DNA of 20,372 bases from an uncultured Clostridia bacterium (lineage in GTDB: Bacteria > Bacillota > Clostridia > Oscillospirales > Ruminococcaceae): NCBI GenBank assembly GCA_947381875.1, contig CANCXY010000024.1, positions 1-20,372 on the forward strand, written 5' to 3'. The notes beneath the pieces were generated by a model, which was not told the DNA's origin, ran no database searches, and was given only the letters and a program-made list of their open reading frames with translations. The position numbers and the translations under genes were made by a program. Of this stretch, positions 15,385 to 20,372 are shown in pieces (position 1 is the first letter of the stretch; each line of letters begins with the position of its first letter).

Positions 15385-18300
15385 AACAGACAGGGAAACG
15401 GTTTTTTGCGCTGCTGCTGTGCATGGCCCTCACTGTTGGCCTCGTGCCCCCCGCCTTAGCCGAGGAGCCGGACGGCGGCGAAGCACCCGCCGAAGTGGAG
15501 GCTGTGGTGATCGGGAGCGTGGAAGACCTGCTCGCGCTGGGCCAAAACTGCGCGCTGGACACCTGGTCGCAGGGGCGCGCCGTCACGCTCGCGGCGGACC
15601 TCGACCTCGCGGGGTCGGACTTCTCCCCTATCCCCACTTTCGGCGGCACCTTTGATGGGCAGGGGCACACGATCTCCGGCCTGAACCTGACGGCGGACGG
15701 CTCCGCCGCCGGACTGTTCCGCTATATCCAAGCGGGCGGAACGGTCACACGTCTGCGCGTGACCGGCATCGTGGCCCCCGGCGAGGGGCCGTCGCAGGTG
15801 GGCGGCATCGCAGGCGTGAACAGGGGCCATATCGTCGACTGCGAATTTGAGGGCAGCGTGCGCGGAGAAGAACAGGTGGGCGGCATCGTGGGCCTCAACG
15901 ACCTCTCCGGAGAAATATCCGGGTGCCGCTCTGCCGGTCATGTCACGGGCACGAACGCGACAGGCGGCATTGCGGGGCACAACGGCGGCGTTCTGCTGAA
16001 ATGCCGCAGCGACGCCATGCTCAACACCGCCGACCCGGACACGACGCGCAGTTTACAGGATATCGCCTCCTCCGTCTCCTCCTCCATGCTGGCCGAGGGC
16101 GACACGGGCGGAGACGGGGACGACTCCTTCAGCGCCGCCCACACCGATACCGGCGGCATTGCGGGCAGCAACGAAGGCATTGTGCAGAGCTGCGTCAATA
16201 CCGGGACGGTGGGCTATCCGCACGTCGGCTACAACGTGGGCGGCATCGCCGGGCGACAGAACGGCTATATGGATAGCTGCACCAACCAGGGCAGCATATA
16301 CGGGCGCAAGGACGTGGGCGGCGTAATCGGGCAGGCGGAACCGGATATCGTGCTGCACACGGAGGAAGACGTGCTGGAAAACCTGCGCAAAGAATTGAAC
16401 CAGTTGGACCGCCTTGTGACAAAAGCCGTGAACGACACCGACGCGCAGGGCGGCACGATTTCCGCGCGGCTCGCCGCCATCGGCACGCATACGGGTGCGG
16501 CCAAAGACCACACCCATACGCTGCTGAACCACGTCTCCGATTTTGTCGACGGGAACCTGCAGGAGGTCAATTCCTTTGCCGCCGCCGTCACCTCGGCGCT
16601 GGACCATATCGCCTCGGCGCTCTCGGAGCTGACGGGCATCTCCGGCGACCTGGGCCGCATCTGCGACGACCTGAGCGCCGCGCTGGAAGAGTGCGAGCTG
16701 AACGGGACCATCCCCCCGGACGAGGCCGCCTCCCTGCGCGCCGATATCCAGCAGCTCCGCGACGCGGGCGCGCAGATCGACGCCGCCTGCGCCGCCATCC
16801 GCGCCGCTTTGCAGAACCTTCAGAATGTTGTGACAATCACCAACCCGGAGGACGACCCCACGGCGGTCCGGGACGCGCTGGACCAGTTAGCGGAGGCAAT
16901 GCGGGCGCTCGGCGACGCTGTGAGCCAGGCCGCGCCCCCGCTGGCGCGCATCTTGGAAGCGCTGGTGCGGGACCATCTGCTGCCGGAGGAGGGTTCCGAG
17001 GACGTAGAGGCCCTGCGCGCCGCGCTGGACGCAATGGCCGAGGCAATCCCCCTGGCTGTGGAGGCGCTTCAGGTTATCGCGGACAACACGCATTTCAACT
17101 GGGACAGCCTGCAAAACAGCCTGACAGGGCTGCAAAACGCGTTTGCATCCCTGGGCAGCGCCGCCGGTACGCTGACGGGCGCGCTCGCAAACGCCGCGCA
17201 GACGCTGGCACAAATCGTAACGGGCGGCATTGAAGACACAACCGGCACATTCAACCATTTGACAAACGCGTTCTCGGAAGCGCTCTCCGCTTTCTCCGCT
17301 TTGAGCGACCGGTTCGCCACTACATTCCAGGCCGTGGAAAAGGCGGTGGACGTACTGCGCACGCAGGGGCCTGTCACGCTCACGCCGCTGGGCGGTGAGG
17401 TGCGCACCGCGGGCGACGCGCTGTACAGTTCCCTGAGCAGCATTTCCGGCGAGATGAGCGCCCTGCGGCAGGATATGGACGGCACGCGCGGCAGCCTTTC
17501 CAGCGACGTGCTGGCAATCAGCCGCCAGTTCAGCGTAGTGGCAAACTGCCTGGTAGATATGGTGAGTGACGTGCAGGGGTTTGAGTCGGAAAACCTCATC
17601 ACCGATATTTCCGACGAAGATATTGAATCCATCCGCCTGGGCAAAGCGGAACGGTGCGTCAACACCGGCGCGGTGGACGGCGACCGCAATGTTGGCGGTA
17701 TCGTGGGGGCCATGTCCATTGAATACGACCTGGACCCGGAGGACGACCAGGAGCGCTTCACGCTGGGCAGCACCTACCAGACGCGCGCCGTGCTGTCTGG
17801 CTGCGTGAACCGGGGGCCTGTCGCGGGCAAAAAAGACTGCGTGGGCGGCGTGGTGGGCCGCATGGACCTCGGCGCTGTGGTCGGGTGTGAAAACTACGGC
17901 GGCACGGCCAGCACCAGTGGCTGCTATGTGGGCGGCATTGCCGGATGGGCGGACAGCGTACTGCGCGGGTGCGCGGCCAAATGCGTCCTCTCCGGGGAGA
18001 GCGACGTGGGCGGCATTGCCGGGTGGGCGTCGCGCATGCACGGCTGCCGCGCCATCGCCGATATCACGGGCGGCAGCCAGCGTTTGGGCGCGATTGCCGG
18101 GAACGCCGACATAGAGGGCGGGAATATGGAGGGCAACCGCTTTGTCGATACCGGCTGGGCGGGCGTCGACGGCGTGAGTTATGCGGGCATTGCCGAGCCT
18201 GTCCCCTATGAGTCCATGCAGGCAGACGAGTGCACCCCGCGCGAGCTTGTCACGTTTTCCCTCACGCTGCGCGCGGACGACGCCGTTGTCGGCACGGTCG

Positions 18301-18884
18301 CCTTGGCCTACGGGCAACCTCTAAGTTCCGTTCCCTTGCCCGAAGTGCCGGAAAAGGAGGGCTATTTTGGCCGCTGGCCGGAGTTCCCCACCGAGACGGC
18401 ACAGACAGACGTTGTATTGGACGCGGAATACTTGCCCTGGATTGAAATGCTGGCGAGCGAGGAGACAGCGGACAACAAGCTGCCGCGCGCGCTGGCGCAG
18501 GGGCAGTTCACCGACGCCGCCGCACTGCATGTGACCCCCGGCGGCGAAACCCCGCCCGCCGAAGCGCCGGACGCGGAAGTGTGGGAAGTGTCGCTCACCG
18601 GAACGCCGCTGCCGGAGGATGCGTCCGTCCCCTTGCGCCTGTTGGGCGCGGACGGCGCGCAGGTATGGCAGTATACAGATGGGGCATGGCAGAAAGCGGA
18701 ATGCACGGAGAACGGGCAGTATATGCTTGTGACAATGGAAGGGCTTGACGGTATCTACTGCCTTGTGCCCGAAGACAGCATGTGGATATGGCCGTGGGCC
18801 GCCGCGGGCGCGGCCATCCTGGCGGCGCTGGCCGTGCTGCTCATCCTGCATAAGCGCCGCCGCAAAAAGAAAGTGAAAAAATAA
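15378..18884 (+). CDS. membrane-anchored surface protein: GLUG repeats split by a long helical domain
   Basis: An 1168-residue exported protein. A signal peptide ends at ALA (cleavage after A28). Residues about 85-320 carry GLUG-type repeats (VGGIAGVNRGHIVDC, VGGIVGLNDLSGEISGC, TGGIAGSNEGIVQSC, VGGIAGRQNGYMDSC). Residues about 325-748 are almost purely helical with heptad-like Leu/Ala spacing. GLUG repeats resume at about 755-935 (VGGVVGRMDLGAVVGC, VGGIAGWADSVLRGC). A beta segment with an InlB/Flg_new-like repeat (GYFGRWPEFPTETAQTDVVL) and another beta domain follow, then one membrane span (about 1137-1158) and a KRRRKKKVKK tail. There is no LPXTG. GGAAAGGAGG precedes ATG 15378, which overlaps the MMPL stop, so it is likely an extracellular partner of that transporter. 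Confidence 0.88.
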   Translation: MLKQTGKRFFALLLCMALTVGLVPPALAEEPDGGEAPAEVEAVVIGSVEDLLALGQNCALDTWSQGRAVTLAADLDLAGSDFSPIPTFGGTFDGQGHTISGLNLTADGSAAGLFRYIQAGGTVTRLRVTGIVAPGEGPSQVGGIAGVNRGHIVDCEFEGSVRGEEQVGGIVGLNDLSGEISGCRSAGHVTGTNATGGIAGHNGGVLLKCRSDAMLNTADPDTTRSLQDIASSVSSSMLAEGDTGGDGDDSFSAAHTDTGGIAGSNEGIVQSCVNTGTVGYPHVGYNVGGIAGRQNGYMDSCTNQGSIYGRKDVGGVIGQAEPDIVLHTEEDVLENLRKELNQLDRLVTKAVNDTDAQGGTISARLAAIGTHTGAAKDHTHTLLNHVSDFVDGNLQEVNSFAAAVTSALDHIASALSELTGISGDLGRICDDLSAALEECELNGTIPPDEAASLRADIQQLRDAGAQIDAACAAIRAALQNLQNVVTITNPEDDPTAVRDALDQLAEAMRALGDAVSQAAPPLARILEALVRDHLLPEEGSEDVEALRAALDAMAEAIPLAVEALQVIADNTHFNWDSLQNSLTGLQNAFASLGSAAGTLTGALANAAQTLAQIVTGGIEDTTGTFNHLTNAFSEALSAFSALSDRFATTFQAVEKAVDVLRTQGPVTLTPLGGEVRTAGDALYSSLSSISGEMSALRQDMDGTRGSLSSDVLAISRQFSVVANCLVDMVSDVQGFESENLITDISDEDIESIRLGKAERCVNTGAVDGDRNVGGIVGAMSIEYDLDPEDDQERFTLGSTYQTRAVLSGCVNRGPVAGKKDCVGGVVGRMDLGAVVGCENYGGTASTSGCYVGGIAGWADSVLRGCAAKCVLSGESDVGGIAGWASRMHGCRAIADITGGSQRLGAIAGNADIEGGNMEGNRFVDTGWAGVDGVSYAGIAEPVPYESMQADECTPRELVTFSLTLRADDAVVGTVALAYGQPLSSVPLPEVPEKEGYFGRWPEFPTETAQTDVVLDAEYLPWIEMLASEETADNKLPRALAQGQFTDAAALHVTPGGETPPAEAPDAEVWEVSLTGTPLPEDASVPLRLLGADGAQVWQYTDGAWQKAECTENGQYMLVTMEGLDGIYCLVPEDSMWIWPWAAAGAAILAALAVLLILHKRRRKKKVKK

Positions 18885-18897
18885 AACAGGGCTTTTG

Positions 18898-18932
18898 CGC
18901 ATTCCCCCGCCCATTGGGCGGGGGAATATGCG
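18898..18932 (+). repeat. GC-rich hairpin after the GLUG protein, family B copy
   Basis: ATTCCCCCGCCC (18901-18912) pairs perfectly with 18916-18927, loop ATT, and CGC (18898-18900) can extend the stem with GCG (18930-18932) across a two-base bulge. It starts 13 bp after the stop. No T-run follows, so its terminator strength is uncertain. TGCGGCCTGGGCG just downstream (18943-18955) also occurs at 88-100. Confidence 0.75.
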
Positions 18933-19004
18933 GATTATACTCCTGCGGCCTGGGCGCTTTGTGAAAATGCGGCGCGCCCCGCAGAATTTTTCCGGCGCAG
19001 ATGA

Positions 19005-19032
19005 TTGAAAAAAACGGAGATTGTGCTACAAT
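19005..19032 (+). promoter_or_regulatory. promoter of the degV-like gene
   Basis: TTGAAA (19005-19010), a 16-nt spacer and TACAAT (19027-19032). The start would be near 19039, giving a leader of about 150 nt that contains the perfect 14-bp hairpin at 19087-19117. Confidence 0.6.
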
Positions 19033-19066
19033 ATATAGTGGGTAGTGTGGTTTTTGGGGGTATACA

Positions 19067-19127
19067 AGCCGCAGGGGTATTTCCGGGTGTTTCCCCGCCC
19101 ATTGGGCGGGGAAACACGCAACATGCC
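19067..19127 (+). repeat. family B leader repeat, copy before the degV-like gene
   Basis: GTGTTTCCCCGCCC (19087-19100) pairs perfectly over 14 bp with 19104-19117, loop ATT. The flanks AGCCGC-x-GxGGTATTTCC before the stem and AAACACGCAA after it are shared with the copy at 20178-20237, so the repeat is longer than the hairpin. Both copies are in the leader of the following gene and in the same orientation. Confidence 0.75.
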
Positions 19128-19190
19128 TCGCTTTGGCACACCCCGGTTTTGCGCCGCACGCCGTAAATCGATCAAAAGGGGGTTTTTCCA

Positions 19191-20078
19191 ATGGGCGATT
19201 ACGTTTTGAGCTGCTGCTCGACCGCTGACCTTTCACAGACGCACTTTGCAGCGCGCGATATCCAGTATATCTGCTTCCACTATACGTTGAACGGCGTACC
19301 TTACCCGGACGACTTGGGCAAAAGCATCCCGTTCGATGCGTTTTACAAGGCCATGTCTGAGGGCGCTGAAACACAGACCTCGCAGGTGAATATGGAGGAA
19401 TTCATTGCCTACTTTACGCCGTTCTTAGAGCAAGGCAAGGATATCCTGCATGTCACGCTTTCCAGCGGCATTTCCGGCTCCTGCAACTCCGCCAACGCGG
19501 CGCGCGCGGAGCTTTTGCAAAAGTTCCCGGACCGAAAGATCTATATCGTGGATTCCCTGGGCGCGTCCTCCGGCTTCGGCCTGCTGATGGACGGCCTGGC
19601 CGATAAGCGCGACGAGGGGCTTTCCATCGACGAACTGTATGAGTGGGCGCAGCAGAACCGCCTGCGCGTACACCACTGGTTCTTCTCCACGGACCTGACC
19701 TTCTATGTGAAGGGCGGGCGCATCTCCAAAGCTTCCGGATGGTTCGGCACGGTGCTGAACATCTGCCCGCTCCTGAATATGGACAACCTGGGCCGCCTGA
19801 TCCCGCGCAATAAGATCCGCGGCAAAAAGGCCGTGATCAAAGAGATCGTCACGCGCATGGAGCAGCACGCCGATGGCGGGCGCAACTACAGCGGAAAGGT
19901 GTTTATCAGCCAGTCGGCCTGTTATGAGGACGCGCGCGCCGTCGCCGATCTTGTGGAGGCAAAATTCCCGCATATGAAGGGCAAGGTGCTTATCAACAGC
20001 ATCGGCACCACCATTGGCAGCCACACCGGCCCCGGTACGGTCGCCCTGTTCTTCTGGGGCGATGAGCGGAAGGACTGA
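19191..20078 (+). CDS. DegV-family fatty-acid-binding protein
   Basis: A 295-residue cytosolic protein covering the whole DegV fold. N-terminal CSTADLSQ, TLSSGISGSCNSANAA, IVDSLGASSGFGLL, and the C-terminal SIGTTIGSHTGPGTVALFF are the family landmarks. DegV/FakB proteins hold a fatty acid and, with a FakA kinase, can present it for phosphorylation; not every DegV protein is a FakB, and no fakA is in the window. The family often starts DSTADL, and here the Asp is Cys (CCSTADL), which may matter little. ATG at 19191 follows AAAAGGGGG (about 19174-19182). It has its own promoter and a long hairpin-containing leader. Confidence 0.92.
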   Translation: MGDYVLSCCSTADLSQTHFAARDIQYICFHYTLNGVPYPDDLGKSIPFDAFYKAMSEGAETQTSQVNMEEFIAYFTPFLEQGKDILHVTLSSGISGSCNSANAARAELLQKFPDRKIYIVDSLGASSGFGLLMDGLADKRDEGLSIDELYEWAQQNRLRVHHWFFSTDLTFYVKGGRISKASGWFGTVLNICPLLNMDNLGRLIPRNKIRGKKAVIKEIVTRMEQHADGGRNYSGKVFISQSACYEDARAVADLVEAKFPHMKGKVLINSIGTTIGSHTGPGTVALFFWGDERKD

Positions 20079-20125
20079 GCGCTTTTCCGCCAAACTTTTC
20101 AGCATATTTTTGTCTATTTTCCACC

Positions 20126-20154
20126 TTGATATTTTCCGCCTGATACCGTATGCT
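20126..20154 (+). promoter_or_regulatory. promoter of the gene at 20302
   Basis: TTGATA (20126-20131), a 17-nt spacer and TATGCT (20149-20154). The leader of about 140 nt holds the second long family-B repeat. Upstream, GCGGAA (20066-20071) and TTCCGC (20085-20090) could form a weak 3' hairpin for the degV-like gene. Confidence 0.65.
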
Positions 20155-20177
20155 AAATAGGAAAATGGGGAGTGTTG

Positions 20178-20237
20178 AGCCGCGGAGGTATTTCCCTTTG
20201 TTTTTCCGCCCGCAGGATGGGGAAACACGCAAAAGCC
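20178..20237 (+). repeat. family B leader repeat, diverged copy before the 20302 gene
   Basis: It aligns with 19067-19127 through GGTATTTCC and AAACACGCAA. The stem 20200-20211 against 20215-20226 is imperfect, with several G-T pairs and loop GCA. It is placed, as in the other copy, between promoter and start codon. Confidence 0.65.
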
Positions 20238-20301
20238 CTCCGCCTTTGACCCTCCCGAAGAATGAGGCTGCGCCCACGCGGCCCGGACGGAGGCATGTAT
20301 C

Positions 20302-20372
20302 ATGGAAGAAATGGAACTTGCATCGTTTGACGGTACCAGGCTGTACCTGAAAAAAGAGACAGCGGAAATCAA
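20302..20372 (+). CDS. start of a probable alpha/beta hydrolase (cut by window end)
   Basis: Only the first 23 codons are present: MEEMELASFDGTRLYLKKET and a few more residues. An N-terminus of the form ...L.SFDGT.L..... is typical of alpha/beta hydrolases of the lysophospholipase / serine aminopeptidase S33 group, but the catalytic residues lie outside the window, so this is tentative. GGAGG (20289-20293) is 8 nt before the ATG, and a good promoter is at 20126-20154. Confidence 0.6.
   Translation, partial: MEEMELASFDGTRLYLKKETAEI

Noticed and set aside
15799..18110. Recurrent GGCGGCATTGCCGG-like DNA repeats as a CRISPR or tandem array
   Set aside because: They are codons of the VGGIAG GLUG motif at irregular spacing within one open reading frame.
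16887..18317. 476-residue open frame antisense to the GLUG protein
   Set aside because: It is a high-GC shadow of the repeat-rich coding strand with His/Arg/Ala-rich translation and no recognisable domain.
19425..20372. Antisense frame across the degV-like gene and the window end
   Set aside because: It covers a confident gene and the promoter and repeat region upstream of 20302; the translation is not protein-like.

Overview
The window looks like chromosomal DNA of a GC-rich anaerobic member of the Bacillota, most likely Clostridia of the Oscillospiraceae/Oscillospirales type. The reasons are Gram-positive family proteins throughout (a BceRS/BceAB module, DegV, a heterodimeric multidrug-type ABC exporter), strong AGGAGG-type ribosome binding sites, TTG and GTG starts, high GC, and many short GC-rich hairpin repeats between genes. 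No phage, transposase, CRISPR, tRNA or rRNA gene was seen. The species cannot be named from the sequence.

Layout: (1) 1-1364 holds the tail of a dispersed 3' repeat and a terminator, then a strong promoter and a three-gene operon of small proteins: a four-cysteine protein of 71 aa, a LURP-one/YxjI-like protein and an NTF2/SnoaL-like protein. A strong terminator closes it. (2) 1395-2207 (-) is a DUF1835/DUF3658-type protein. (3) 2383-5849 (-) is a two-gene heterodimeric ABC exporter with one canonical and one degenerate ATP site. (4) 6022-12263 is a Bce-type peptide-antibiotic sensing and detoxification module: response regulator and intramembrane-sensing kinase (+), then an inverted lipoprotein gene (-), then the BceA-like ATPase and BceB-like permease (+). 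The 310-bp divergent region between the lipoprotein and bceA carries a perfect TTACA-N4-TGTAA inverted repeat, the site type expected for BceR-like regulators, and the bceA side has a structured leader with a terminator-like hairpin. (5) 12349-12471 is a 40-aa single-span membrane peptide, followed by about 400 bp of non-coding DNA built around a long imperfect inverted repeat. (6) 12901-18884 is a translationally coupled pair: an MMPL/RND transporter and an 1168-aa membrane-anchored surface protein in which a helical block of about 420 residues interrupts a GLUG-repeat region. (7) 19191-20078 is a DegV-family fatty-acid-binding protein, and the window ends in the first 23 codons of a probable alpha/beta hydrolase.

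How the parts may work together (inference): regions 3 to 6 read as a cell-envelope defence neighbourhood. BceS would sense BceAB transport activity and phosphorylate BceR, which would act at the single palindrome to switch on bceAB and probably the divergent lipoprotein, whose two tandem copies of an unrecognised domain make it a candidate accessory or target-shielding factor. The MMPL/GLUG pair has its own promoter and may be a lipid- or envelope-polymer exporter with a dedicated extracellular partner. Two hairpin repeat families sit in the 3' ends and 5' leaders of these operons, and copies differ by stem-preserving changes, so they may act as RNA.
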